DNA of 64,000 nt from the NCBI RefSeq assembly GCF_020382885.2, contig NC_058513.1, positions 17,633,641-17,697,640 of the forward strand, read 5' to 3'. Positions within the stretch are counted from its first letter, which is position 1; each line of letters starts with the position of its first letter. The stretch is from Scatophagus argus (taxonomy: Eukaryota; Chordata; Actinopteri; Scatophagidae). The translations under genes were made by a program, and so were the position numbers. Under the pieces are notes generated by a model. It worked only from the letters and a program-made list of their open reading frames with translations, was not told where the DNA came from and did not search any database. This document shows positions 1-36,847 of this stretch, piece by piece.

Positions 1-902
1 GAGGGTAGCTATTGACAGTGCAGTAGTGCATGGTTTAATTGTCAGATATGAGTAGGCTTAAACAAAACTGTTTGTTTGTTTTCCCACGAGAAAAAACTGT
101 ATTGATATTTCAGTCTTCTGAGGCTAAAGTGTGAAACAACTTTTTTCTATTTTTCAGGAACTGAGATCTGTCATGAATGCATGCTGGAGCTTTAGCGCTC
201 TCTTTTCCCTGCACTTTGTACAAGCAGACCAGATTTGATTTAGGCCCTTAGAATTGTTAGAATTTCTACTTTGAAATCCTGATCCCAGTATACAAATGCT
301 TTTTTTTTTATAGGAGTATGAACATGATTATTTTTCTAAAAATGTTTCATAAATGCATCAAACAGCCTCATGAAAACTTTCCCTAATTATCTGGAGTGTA
401 AATTTTACAAAATTCTTTTTTTAAATCAGCGCACAGTATAGTAACTTTTGTTACCTGACAGCTTTTGTTGTTCTGACACAAGTTTGCTGGTAAGCAAAAT
501 GTTTTGAGCCATACTTCCACTTCTGTGCAGGATAATCTTGTCTCAACTTTGGCCGAGGTGCGTGTTTGTCATCACGCACTGCTTTTCTTCCCTGTCAGCT
601 CAGCTGTCACTGTGAGAGACATGCTGTGATTGGCTGTGCTGGGCTTTGTCACTGATGTGCAAGTCCCAGGTTGGGTGCGTCAGCCTGAGCAGCTGCAAAG
701 ACTGGAAGCTGTCCAAATAAAAGTCCAGTGTGAAAGCATGGATGAAACATTACAGTTTCATTTCAGTTACATTGTGATACATATTTTAGCCGTGTTGCAA
801 CAGCTAGACAGTTTTATAAAATATTTAATTTCATTGTTTGAAGAGTTGCTTACATCGTTCCCCTCTAACCACAACTTTGTTTATTTCTTGTTTGGTCTGC
901 AG
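1..902 (+). other. fbrs intron (3' part), no exon recognised
   Basis: This AT-rich stretch ends in a good acceptor (pyrimidine tract and CTGCAG) just before the fbrs exon at 903. A second acceptor-like tract lies near 145-157, but the sequence after it does not continue a recognisable fibrosin reading frame. No other gene was seen. Confidence 0.6.
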
Positions 903-1119
903 CGAGCTCCGTGTTTGGCCCCAAAGATTCACCAGCTAGTGTGGTTGGAGGCTTACCAAACACCAACCATCATGACCCGTGGAACCGTCTACAAGGGGGC
1001 CCATCTGGGTTCCCTGCTGGCCCCAGCTGGGCCAAAGGGGCAGACAAGCGGGACGAGAGGGATCGAGGGAAGGAAAGTGAGAGGAGAGACATCCCCCACA
1101 TCAAGGATGAAAAGGACAG
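903..1119 (+). CDS. fbrs: fibrosin (AUTS2 family), penultimate coding exon
   Basis: The exon lies between an acceptor AG at 901-902 and a donor GT at 1120-1121. It starts with the last two bases of a split codon and then reads SSVFGPKDSP..., HDPWNRL and finally RRDIPHIKDEKDR, ending two bases into an Arg codon. The HDPWNRL and charged 'KDEKDR' segments are typical of the AUTS2/FBRS/FBRSL1 family just upstream of the conserved '[13 protein letters not shown]' block, which the next exon supplies in phase. Upstream exons lie outside the window, so the protein is partial. Paralogue choice (fbrs rather than fbrsl1 or auts2) rests on adjacency to srcap, as in human 16p11.2. Confidence 0.85.
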
Positions 1120-1556
1120 GTGTGATACTCATCTGATTTCAATTCTGACTTTAAGTTAAAGGAATAACTTTTTGACATGAGGTGTTAATAGTTAGCAGGC
1201 AGTGCCCACATTACCCCAGGCGGTCATGGGATCAACAGTCAACATAAGCACTAACCAAAAATCCAATCCACAGTAACACGCAGAAACAGATTTAACAGAA
1301 TACAGTAAATGTTTTCTCTCATCTCTCTGTCTTAGTATCATTTATTGACAAATTCAACGTGATACTATGCGTTGCAGCTTGTTTACATTATGTATGCTGC
1401 CAGTATGCTTGTGTTACCAGACCATCTTTTACATGTATTAAAACAGTCTCAAGAGTTATCAATAAAAACTGTAGCTAAAGTGATTTATCTAAAAACTGGC
1501 ACGACTGGTCTGAAAGATGTCCATTACATAACTGTTGTGTGTATCATGTTTTGCAG
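1120..1556 (+). other. fbrs last intron
   Basis: A 437-bp GT-AG intron with phase 2 on both sides: AG at 1118-1119 plus A at 1557 rebuilds an Arg codon. The open frame running through it from 1372 is a read-through of intron sequence and not evidence of coding. Confidence 0.8.
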
Positions 1557-3168
1557 AGACAATATGCTGTATGGCCGACAACCTGTGAGAATGTCGCCAG
1601 TTGCCCCTTCGTTCAAGCCCCGCAGTAGCACCCCAGTTTCCCACATTAATGGCCACAGCAGTGCCGTGGGGGGGAGCAGCGGGCCTGTTGAGGACCTGAC
1701 ACGCAGCTTAAATAGAGACAGAGACCGCGAGCGAGACAGAGATGGAGATAAGAGGCCGCTGCCAACAGCGTCTTCACGGGGACTGTCTCTGGGCTCTTCA
1801 TCTTTAGTAGCAGACAGGGATAGACCTCGGTCTTCGTCATCTTCTGCGCTCACAACTCCCCCACCCTCCAACCGTTCGGCCCAGTCTCCTCTGGACCTTT
1901 ATCCTCGCCCACTGGCCCCGACAGCACATAGTCACCACAACGAACCCTCACACTCCCAAAGGGACGGCAGTCTCCCTTCTTCCTCTGCAGCCTCTGCATC
2001 TGTCACTTCTTTGTCTCAGACCAAGAAGTCTGACCGGACCACAACACCTGTCTCCAAACCTCCACTGCTCCTCCCACCGGTTAAAGTGAAAGAGGAGCGG
2101 AAAGAGGAGCCAGAGCATATCCCCATCACCCTGCCTCCCCCAGCACCCAACCACAGCTTCGACCGCCCCAACAGCCATCCACACCACCCTAGTTCTGGTA
2201 CCCCTTCCTCTTCTTCGTTATCACTGACTCCCACTCCCGGTGTTCCCCTCCTGCCACACACCCCAAACCACCCTCCTTCCCACCAACACCTTTCCCTGCT
2301 TGACCGCTCCAGGGCCATTGAAGCATATCTGGGGAGCACAGCAGGTGCTACAGGGTTGGTAGTTGGTCCAGGGGGAGAACGTTTCCCCCATGGTCCGAGC
2401 CAAGGACCACCACAAGGTCCACATAGCTTCACCTGGGACCCCTGGAGGGAGCTTGCAGCTCAACATCAGCAACATCAGCATCGCAGGGAGGCCTTGTCGC
2501 TTCGGTCAGACCCTCACCTGGCCCTGCGAACTGATCCACATCTGGCCCGATTGCTCCAGCATCAGCGCCTTCTGGAGGCAGAGAGGGTTGCAGCTGTAGC
2601 AGCTGCAACTGCAGCAGCCACCCCTCACCACCCTCCGACATCTACCTCTGCTGCCTCCACCTCTGCTGTCCGCCAGGAGTTTGGCCTAATGGCCCATCAC
2701 TTTGACCGCCCTCCTCACCTGGGACCCCCAGGAGGAGGACTGATCGATGAGGAGCAGCGTGCCCAGATCCTGAGGGAAGACTTTGAGCGGGCTCGCTACT
2801 TCAGGATGCATCCACATCTTCCTGCTGGCTCTCACCTCTCGAGCCCCTCTCATGCTGCTACTGCCACTCACCTAGAGCAGCTCCACCCTGGCCTTCTTTC
2901 CCACTCGCTTCCCTCTGGAGCCTCTCCTGCTTCCCAGCATCATGCTGGTCTCTACGCCCATTTAGGCCCACTGAACCCACACCACATGCCCAACGGCATC
3001 CTGGCAAAATCCCCTGCAGGCTTGGTGGGAGCTCTGGGAGTGGGGGCACCACCTCCACTCATTCCGTCCATCACCAGCCGGTCGTCCACACCTCCCCGCA
3101 GTTCTAGACTCGGAGGGCCAGGTGAACTGGCACTGTACAGCGCCCACAAAGACGGAGAGTCCAGATAG
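1557..3168 (+). CDS. fbrs: fibrosin (AUTS2 family), terminal coding exon
   Basis: A single 1.6-kb exon encodes about 536 residues and stops with TAG at 3166-3168. It opens with [20 protein letters not shown], the most conserved AUTS2-family motif. An Arg/Asp run ([13 protein letters not shown]) follows, then a long Ser/Pro-rich part, then FTWDPWREL, a His/Leu-rich segment, and [20 protein letters not shown], which is also characteristic of the family. The C-terminus is rich in His, Pro and Ser. Family members are nuclear and associate with variant PRC1 complexes containing PCGF3 or PCGF5; AUTS2 can recruit coactivators. The two exons give 608 visible codons with the stop. No catalytic domain is expected or seen; low-complexity composition dominates. 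Confidence 0.9.
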
Positions 3169-4600
3169 TACAGGGACAACACTGGAGGAGATCAAGGGAA
3201 ATGTCAGGATCACTGTGCTGCTCTCAACCTGCCCCCTTTTCCTCTTGCAGACTATTAAACCCTGCCCTCCCAGTTACACAACCAAACCAGCTCCAGTGCC
3301 AGCCCAGAAAGGGTAACCATGACTGGCTGGAGGTGATGGTAGGGAGGGAAATGCAAGACTTGGAATATGCGCAATGGTTCTATCAGTGCAATTTAATGGT
3401 ACATGGTTTCTGTGCATCCTTTGTGTAATTTTATTTTATACTTCCTGTTGGTTATTACAGTAGTCAGTGTCGAAAGCTGTATGAAGAGGCAGAGGACAGC
3501 TTTTTTCATTTGTCAGGTGAATTCAATTCAATCCATGCTTCTAAACAAGCCTTTTTCCAGGTGGATTGGAGATGACTTCCAGAGGGATGTGCACTGTGAA
3601 AGCATAGCAAGAGATGAACCCTCAGCTTGGTTAACTCATGGGATATCAATAAGTCCTTTTCTACATAAATCGACCCTTATTAGGTTTTGTGGACGCGGGT
3701 CTTTAGAAATACAGTGGTAAAAGTGGTGCTTTCTGTTCTGTCTTTGTGTCTTTTTGTCATTGTGAAAAGACAAAATTACTGACCATTTGATGAAGATCGG
3801 TAAGCATCTCACCTCATTTTCCTGCTTTACCCAAAAATCTAAACCCATTCCCTCAGCCTCACTGATAATGAGATTCAGTCTTTATTAGCTTGTTTTTTTC
3901 TTTCCCAAAGGATGAATAGCGAAATGAACTGTGCCACACTGTGTGAGCGAACACGGTGTTCTAGAGCTTCCTGTAACTGTTTCCCAGTCTCCTCTTGACT
4001 ATATGTGCAGGACCAGATTATAGTAGTCTAGAGAAATTGCCTTTGTAATTATTATTCTTAACATTAATTATCTTCTATAATAATAATAAATATATTCACT
4101 GTTATGTTATTTGTCTTTGTTTTGGGTATCAACCAGTACTCTCTCTCCCCAGGTAGTAATATGTTTCAAACCATGCAAAAGACAAAGCAGAAGGCTTGCT
4201 TCACAGAAAACTTAATACTTGTGAACATTAAGCCGTATTGTTTGCAACCTCTGGCCTCTTCAAGGATCTCATCTATGACTTTATTATGCTGAGAAGGAGG
4301 TTTGTGTGTGTGTCAATGGCTGTGTTTTATATCCATTTGGGACTATGGGAGCCTTGTACATTGAACTGTCAAGTTGTTTCAACAAGAATAAGTTATATAC
4401 ATGGATAAGTGGGACATCTGCTGAAGAACTGAAAAAAAAAATATATGTACTTGTGTCAAAAGACAGCTGGACAGTGGGCATCCTGAGAGGGAAAAGACTG
4501 GGTCGATTATTTTAATATGACCATTTTATACCTTTCAAACCCCTCCCCTAGAGACCACAAAGATTAATTATTAAATGAATTGTTGTTTACTCTTGTGTGG
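3169..4600 (+). other. fbrs: fbrs 3' untranslated region
   Basis: This AT-rich sequence follows the fbrs stop and has no coding signal. Two plausible poly(A) signals are present: AATAAA at 4085-4090 and ATTAAA at 4570-4575. Each is followed by a GT-rich downstream element. The end at about 4600 is inferred from the second signal. Confidence 0.6.
4570..4575 (+). terminator. Candidate distal poly(A) signal of fbrs (ATTAAA)
   Basis: ATTAAA is followed within 10-50 bases by a T/G-rich stretch, the expected arrangement for cleavage and polyadenylation. AATAAA at 4085-4090 is an equally plausible proximal site, so alternative 3' ends are likely. Confidence 0.45.
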
Positions 4601-5290
4601 GTCTTTTGTTGTGTCATTTGATATTAGGACTGCAACAGTTGTTTCCATCATATGCCAATTATATTTTTCATTAATTGGCTGGTGTATCAATGTATTAGTC
4701 ACTTAAGAATGAAAAATAATGGTTATAGCTTCAGAGCCCAAGCTGATGTTAAAAATGATTGCTTTGGGCTAACGATGAGTTTACTGATATCAACATATAT
4801 TTACATTTTAGAAACTAACCATTGATGATGATGATGATGAAGATTTGGCCTTTTGATTAAAAAAAAACAAAACAACTGCTAGTTGTTTCATCTTTATCAC
4901 CTTTTGTACTGTCTCAAACTGCTTCCTCACACGATATGATCAATTACACTTGAGTTACGAACAGTATTTATTTTATCTAAACTTTATCAGGAATAAAGAA
5001 GGAAATGTCAGGTCATACATTTGGTTAAATTACAAACACGTTTAGCATAACTTGTAGACTCGTCGCCATCTATTAAGATCAAGCGAAATTACCGCAACAC
5101 TATTGTTGTGACTGAGTATACAATGACAAGAAAAAAAATATTAACTAATATAATCGTTTTTGCTATAGCCTAACAGAATTATAATAGTGGAATTCAGCTT
5201 GAAAAACCGTAGGGTTAAGGCGAATAAACCGATCAAATTGCAGTATTTTATGAAGCGCACTATAAACAGAAATACATAAATTTCAAGTGG
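4601..5290. other. Intergenic spacer between fbrs and srcap
   Basis: AT-rich spacer with a short ATG/GAT trinucleotide run near 4825-4842. Near 4627-4650 there is a faint resemblance to the teleost 'ACTGCAAC...' repeat. No gene is supported here. Confidence 0.5.
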
Positions 5291-5304
5291 CGCGCTTGTT
5301 GATA

Positions 5305-5314
5305 TCTCGCGAGA
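5305..5314 (+). promoter_or_regulatory. TCTCGCGAGA palindrome in the srcap promoter
   Basis: A perfect 10-bp palindrome TCTCGCGAGA sits at the start of a CpG-rich block just upstream of srcap exon 1. This CGCG element is a known driver of CpG-island promoters in vertebrates and is bound by BANP when unmethylated. Its location at the expected transcription start of a housekeeping chromatin gene supports function. The binding factor is inferred from the motif alone. Confidence 0.65.
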
Positions 5315-5329
5315 TTTCACTGTGTTCTG

Positions 5330-5579
5330 TACTTTGTCAGCAGCAGCGGTCCTCCACCATTTCGCTGCGTAAAGTCTCCTCCCCGCGACCGCTACATTCT
5401 GCGCCGAAACCCAGTCTCTCCCGGTCCGTATTTTAACTTCTTCCCACAGACCTAGTGGTACCTCGTTGGGTACCGGGAGACGGTTTGGATTACTGACATT
5501 ACGGATTGAGTGCGATTTTACGCGGATGACGACTCCTTCAACGAGAATTTAGTAAAAGAAAATTGGTCGGAAATTTCAG
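5330..5579 (+). other. srcap: srcap exon 1, non-coding (5'UTR)
   Basis: This GC-rich block ends in a strong donor (CAG|GTAGGT, GT at 5580-5581). In the frame that would join exon 2 it contains a TGA and no ATG, so it is treated as leader. It holds a small uORF (ATG 5526 to TAG 5552). The transcription start is not defined by the sequence and the 5' limit is approximate. Confidence 0.5.
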
Positions 5580-7116
5580 GTAGGTGGGAACTTAAGATGG
5601 CGGCCTTAGGAGGGAGGGGGGGCAAGGAGGAAGTAATGGGGGGATTGAAGGGGGGGCTCAGACTGACGAAAGGACACAACATGACTGCATTTTACTTGGT
5701 TGTAATTTTGAACAGAAAGGGCTGAAATTTCTCGACGCTGCCTCGAGCCTAGACAGGACTACGAAATAAGAAGCCACAGCATCGAAAAAATTCTAATTCA
5801 AACTTTTCTTAATAAAATAAATTGCCGTTGAACCACAATTCTTTACCGTCGCTTCTGGAGAGCCGGCCGTGGTCCAGTGTGTGACCCCCTAAATCCCCCG
5901 TATAATCATTGCAAAATTTATATGGAACTTTGTAACATTTGTTTTTTGTTCTTTTGTATATTTGGGCATATAGTAATGTGTGTTAGTGCTTGAAAGTGAA
6001 TAATTTTGACTCATTTATTTTCGTAGAAACAGATTTGACCCCACGCAATGACGTCACGAGTGATTGTCCCCCTCTGTAGTGCATGCAGAAGCGGGTTTTA
6101 ATGCGACTTTTCAGACGTTTTTGTCTCATTGCGAAGTAACTTATCAAAATGTGTGGGCATAAACGAGCTTCTTTGAAGCTGGATTATTACATAACTGCGG
6201 GTGGGATGAGGCGCCTGCGCATCAAATGAACGCACCCTACTAACTCTTCTACCTTGCTAGTTAGCAGGCTTTCCTTAAGTGCCACCCAAGCAGTGTTTTT
6301 GTAAAAGCTAGCGTTACGTTAGCTAGCTAACATCACTAGCCAAACCGGCAGCGTTCGGCGTTAACGTTAACCATTTAACTGTGTGGCTTTTATGAAGAAT
6401 GCCACTTCGAGCTTTTGGTATCTTTGCCACACTGCGATGGGAATGAAAAGTCGATTCACATTTCATCTTTTCACCTCATGTACGCAACCAAGTGCACATA
6501 TAAGTACACAATAAAGATGCAGTTTCTCAATGTAGCTTATTATATATAAGTTTATCTGACTGCAACCAACCATAGTGAAATAAATTCACGTTTACGAGAG
6601 CATAAAATGAATGACTGGAGGCCCGCGCGCTTGGTCACCGGCTTTTAGCTCAAGAGCGCGTGCTGCAGAATCCCTAACATCTTCCTGTGGGCGACTGCAG
6701 CAAATGCAACTTGGAGCTAGCTACCGGATTTGCTCGTTTAGTGCTGCTTCACGGAGTATTTTTATTAGTGCTGCAGACACTCCACTAAAACACAAGCAAA
6801 TATGCCAACCATAGTCCCGGCCGTTGTTGGCTAGCCTAGCTATCTGAGTGTTGCTGCTGCTCTCGTGACGTGAGATGTTAGTCATCGTCCCACACATTGT
6901 GATATTTTTGTTTACTAATATCATACCTAATGAAAATTATTCTATCTTCATCCGCTTTATGTCAGAACTCACCGTATTCCTCAAACAGTTGGGTAGTGTG
7001 GCAAACAAATAGCTCTCTTCATCATAGTTTCTTAATTGTGAACTCGAGAGATATGCAGTTGGTCATTTGATTTCAGTAATAAAGTTACCGTCCGTTTCTA
7101 TTTTTTGCTTCCTCAG
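5580..7116 (+). other. srcap intron 1
   Basis: A 1.5-kb GT-AG intron. The first part remains GC-rich. At about 6308-6372 lies a cluster of GTTAGC/GCTAGC/GTTAACGTTAAC words similar to one in stx4 intron 1. No further exon with a good start codon was identified. Confidence 0.55.
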
Positions 7117-7193
7117 AGTATGTGGAGGGGACCCTAATTTCAGCATCCTGGAAGTAGAAAGCACAGAAGATCTGTGTCTCACATCACAGACAG
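7117..7193 (+). other. srcap: srcap exon 2 (leader; open frame without ATG)
   Basis: A 77-base segment between TTCCTCAG and CAG|GTGAGA. Read in the frame of exon 3 it is fully open (25 codons, about VCGGDPNFSILEVESTED...) and joins exon 3 in phase, but it has no ATG. The only ATG (7120) is in another frame and closes after five codons. It is therefore most likely 5'UTR, unless an upstream exon or a near-cognate start is used. Confidence 0.55.
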
Positions 7194-7596
7194 GTGAGAA
7201 GTTGTTGCTTTGCCCTCAGATCTGATCAGGTCAGCATGTAACTTTAACATTTGATGATTGCTTGCTTAAGGAACTTCTTTTGTCTTAGACTTTAAGTTGA
7301 TGAATTACTCCCAAAAAAATTGTTTTGACATAGTAGATGTGTGCTGTGTCTTTTTTGCCTTTTGCAAGTGAGTCGGATGGATAGTAGGCGGTGAGGAGAA
7401 TAGTGTCTTCTACTTGAATGGAAAAAAAAAACACACACACACACAGGAGAGAGAGAAACAGCACAGTGATTGCCTACCTTATCTCTCAGATTTTTTTGTT
7501 TGTGCTGAGTTTCTTTATGTCCCTGTTCATTTTTAGCCTCTTGAAAAATTACCCACTTGTTCCAGACGCTTTGTTAACAACCTGTATCGTCCACAG
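7194..7596 (+). other. srcap intron 2
   Basis: A 403-bp GT-AG intron with a short CA run at about 7431-7444. Nothing else was recognised. Confidence 0.6.
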
Positions 7597-7835
7597 GTGC
7601 AGTGTGTAGCCGGGGCAGCACAGAGGAAGGACGCTCTGGGGAGGAGGCGGTGCGGCAGCGTGCCCCTCCGGCTGTGGATGTGCTGGGTGGCAACCCCCAG
7701 GCTGCACAGAATGTGGCTGGGGAGTCAACTCGGCATGCCCCGCAGCCGGTCGCAGCTGCCCCCCGCCCAGTCCCTCCGTTCACCAATCCGTCCACTGTGC
7801 CATTGCCAGAGAGCAACGACTCAGCATTCCTCAGC

Positions 7836-33885
<26,050 letters not shown>

Positions 33886-35530
33886 TAGGAGTGCCAAAAG
33901 GGGAAACAATGGAGACGAGAGTGTTGTTGCAGAGCACGATACGAGAGCATGTCACGACCTCCTGTTTTGTCTGCACTCTAATGAATGCCAGGGAACTGAG
34001 TGCTGCACAAGCCAGGGACCTCCCCTGTCTCTTGGGCCCTCTCCCGTTCCAACTGGAGCTGGTCCCCTCGCCAGCTCAGCCATTGTCAGCTGGGGGAAGG
34101 TTCAGGGATGCCAGACTGAGAGTTTTAAAAAAAAAGTGGCGTCACATTTGTGCGTCCATAAACGGACAGCGAGACGATACAGTGGATTAACTCACCACTG
34201 GGACTTGAGGGGGACGAAGGTGTCAAGAGGTAATAAAGGAAAGCTGTTAGTTCACATTATGTACTGTAATCATTAAAGACTGGAACACTCAGATCTTATG
34301 TGTTAAGATGGATTATACAGCACCCTCTTATTAGGGTTATAAATGGAAAGTCATTTGTGTGACATTAAAAACTTTTGGGTGACCAGTTGTATTGTAAGTT
34401 GGAGGTTTTAGAAAGTTTGGTTTTGAAAATTTCGTCAGCTGTCCTGACTATTGTTTCTTTGTAGTCAGTTGATAAGTTATGCATATTTTATTATTTCTTC
34501 CAGGGTATTAGGAAGAGAACTGATCTGTCAATGTGATCTTTGCTGCACTATGCTGGAGCTTGTCTTTTTTTGCTTGCCCCCCCGTCAGTTTCTGTTCATT
34601 GGATTATTTTTTAAATCCAGCCTTGCATTTCTCATTTGCACATCTGATAATGTGGCCCTCAGCTTCTGAGTACATTGTGGTGTAGTAATCGACTTCAGTC
34701 AATTAATTGGTCCCTGGTACCTCGCGATGTATCTCTGCTGTTCGAAAATGTATTAATTGAGGTTGCAAATTGCCTTGAGGACGTTACATCTTTTGCTCCG
34801 CACCACAGACCTGGAGCAGAAAAAAAATCCAATTTCCTTTTCCTAATCTTCCCAAAGGCAGTTATTGTTACTTTGTCATGTATTTATATTGAAAGGGCAA
34901 GAAAATGCTATTGAAATTAAGAGTGCCTCTTTGGCCAAATGGGTTTGAACCTCAGATTGCCTTGTGAAGCACCTGAAGCAGGGGTGTTGAGCTTCTCTTG
35001 TTATTTAAAAAAAAAAAAAAAGAAAAAAAAAGACAAAACAGGAAAAAAAAGATTAAACTTCCCTCCTCTTCATCTTCCTCCTCCTCCTCCCCAGAAAATG
35101 TCCAGAAAAGCACCCTGTGCATCAGTGCAACCAAATTGTTTTAATTTTTCACCTGGATTTTCGTCACCGTCACTTCATTGCTCTACATTCATGTAAAAAG
35201 AAAAAAAATACTTGGACAAAATATGTGAATAAAATTACTGGTACAGTTCCAGATGACTGTAAATTGTCGATTTCCTTTTGGACTGTCTAAGCTACTTTGA
35301 GCGAAGGTGATATTTTGGGTGGGTGGGTAGTTTATGGTGATGGTCTTATTTTTGATTTGTCTCTTCATTTGTTGCATTCCTTTGATCCCTTGTAATTCCA
35401 CATTGTTTTACTTGAAAAATTAAGGCAATTACAGTTGAATAAAAAGACCAAAAATTAGCTGCCTTTTTTTTTCATTGTGTTGAAGCTTTTTGTTTAGTTT
35501 TGGCTGAATAAAGAAACACTTCCATGGGGT
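33886..35530 (+). other. srcap: srcap 3' untranslated region
   Basis: AT-rich sequence after the srcap stop, with an A-rich run at about 35006-35050. Poly(A) signals AATAAA at 35438-35443 and 35507-35512 are the best candidates; another AATAAA lies near 35229. The 3' end at about 35530 is inferred from the last signal. Confidence 0.65.
35507..35512 (+). terminator. Candidate srcap poly(A) signal AATAAA
   Basis: AATAAA is the last of several signals before the opposite-strand stx4 3' end. AATAAA at 35438-35443 is an alternative. Which one is used cannot be decided from sequence. Confidence 0.5.
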
Positions 35531-35603
35531 AGCTTGCAAAGTGTGAAAGCTCCTACAACGGATGAGAAAAGACAAGCACATAGTAATAGAACATGGTGGT
35601 ATT

Positions 35604-35609
35604 TTTATT
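35604..35609 (-). terminator. Candidate stx4 poly(A) signal (AATAAA on the minus strand)
   Basis: TTTATT on the + strand is AATAAA in stx4 sense, about 1.24 kb downstream of the stx4 stop. Cleavage would fall near 35580-35595, leaving only about 50-80 bp to the srcap end. Confidence 0.45.
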
Positions 35610-36478
35610 TAAAAACAAATCTATATTAAAATGATGCAAAAATTCAACAGCCATAATATTATACAGTAGGAAAATCTCCGCTCCGGCCTCAGCCAACCTT
35701 TTTCTGTTTCCAGAGGAGATGTGAGTGAGGACTGGACAAATGTCAAACATAAAAAGTTGTGGTTAATTTTTCTTTTCAGATTTGTCATATTGTGTTTGCA
35801 CAGCAGGTACTGTTTGTCTCTGTAAAAAAGGGTTTTCTGCTCCAGGATTCCCCCACAGAATTAAACAGAAGTGATTCAACTAGGAAGACGAAGGAAGACT
35901 CTGCACAATGTGACAAACAGGTGAAGAAAAATCAGGCTATGGGAATTCTCATATTCAGGGATCATGATAATCACTCCATCCCTTCCTGACATGTTAGTGC
36001 ACAATATCACATTTTCAGTTTGAGCTGCTGACATGGACTTACAGGAGAAGGCACCGGTTATGAGAGTGTTGTTGCTCGTAGCAGCTCACGCAGCACAAGT
36101 CAAACACAAACTGTGAGGACAAAGCAGAGTGGGCTTGTTGATGGAGCTCTTAAAATAAAAAAAAAAGGGGTGAGGGCTGTTCTTTCACACACAAAAAAAA
36201 ACTATCTATTTACATTTGTTACACATAGGCAGTTTGAACTTTCAAGTTTAAAATCATTTGCATAAAGAATCAGCAATATAGGTTATATACAATTATATTA
36301 GTCTATTTACCAAATATATGCCCATAAAAGAAAGCCCCGCTCTGTTACAGCCCAGTTTTCCTGAGTACAGTGTGATCAGCGCCAGTGTTCAATACTGCTC
36401 TGCGCTTCGCCCAAGGCCACTTGTTTACTATGTGTCTGAAGCAGCAGGGGGAGGCGTGATGCAACAGCCCACACATCG

Positions 36479-36527
36479 TCCTGGGCCAGACTGGGGTCTG
36501 TGTTGCAGACCCCAGTCTGGACCAGGG
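36479..36527 (-). repeat. Near-perfect 22-bp-arm stem-loop in the stx4 3'UTR
   Basis: Arms 36486-36500 (CCAGACTGGGGTCTG) and 36506-36520 are perfect reverse complements around a 5-base loop. After one G/A mismatch the pairing continues for six more positions (36479-36484 with 36522-36527, the outermost a G-T wobble). Transcribed from the minus strand it would form a very stable hairpin. Confidence 0.9.
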
Positions 36528-36847
36528 AATCCCATAGACCAGCAGCCATTACCTCTTGACTGGAAGAGGAACCGCAACTAAGATTGTGGTCACTTGTGTG
36601 CTGAGAGAACAGAGAGCACATCTCTTCTTAAAAAAGAAAACAACACAAGGCCTGTTAGGAGGACGTGCAAGTTAAAGGAGGACCAATCTGAAATATGAAA
36701 ATAAAAAAACAAAGCAGAGATGGGACACTAACTGACCTAATTCACCCGTACACACTTCAGCTGAAATTATTTACACCAGAGGGGATTTCTGAACCCACAA
36801 TGTGCTTCTGCCAGACGGATCTACCAGATGACTCACGCCGCCTGGTG

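Larger units (their letters stand above)
35590..36847 (-). other. stx4: stx4 3' untranslated region
   Basis: Sequence between the stx4 stop and its candidate poly(A) signal. It contains a strong inverted repeat at 36479-36527. No coding frame is supported in it on either strand. Confidence 0.5.

Noticed and set aside
1372..1556. Open extension upstream of the fbrs last exon
   Set aside because: The acceptor at 1555-1556 and the rebuilt Arg codon show this is intron read-through.
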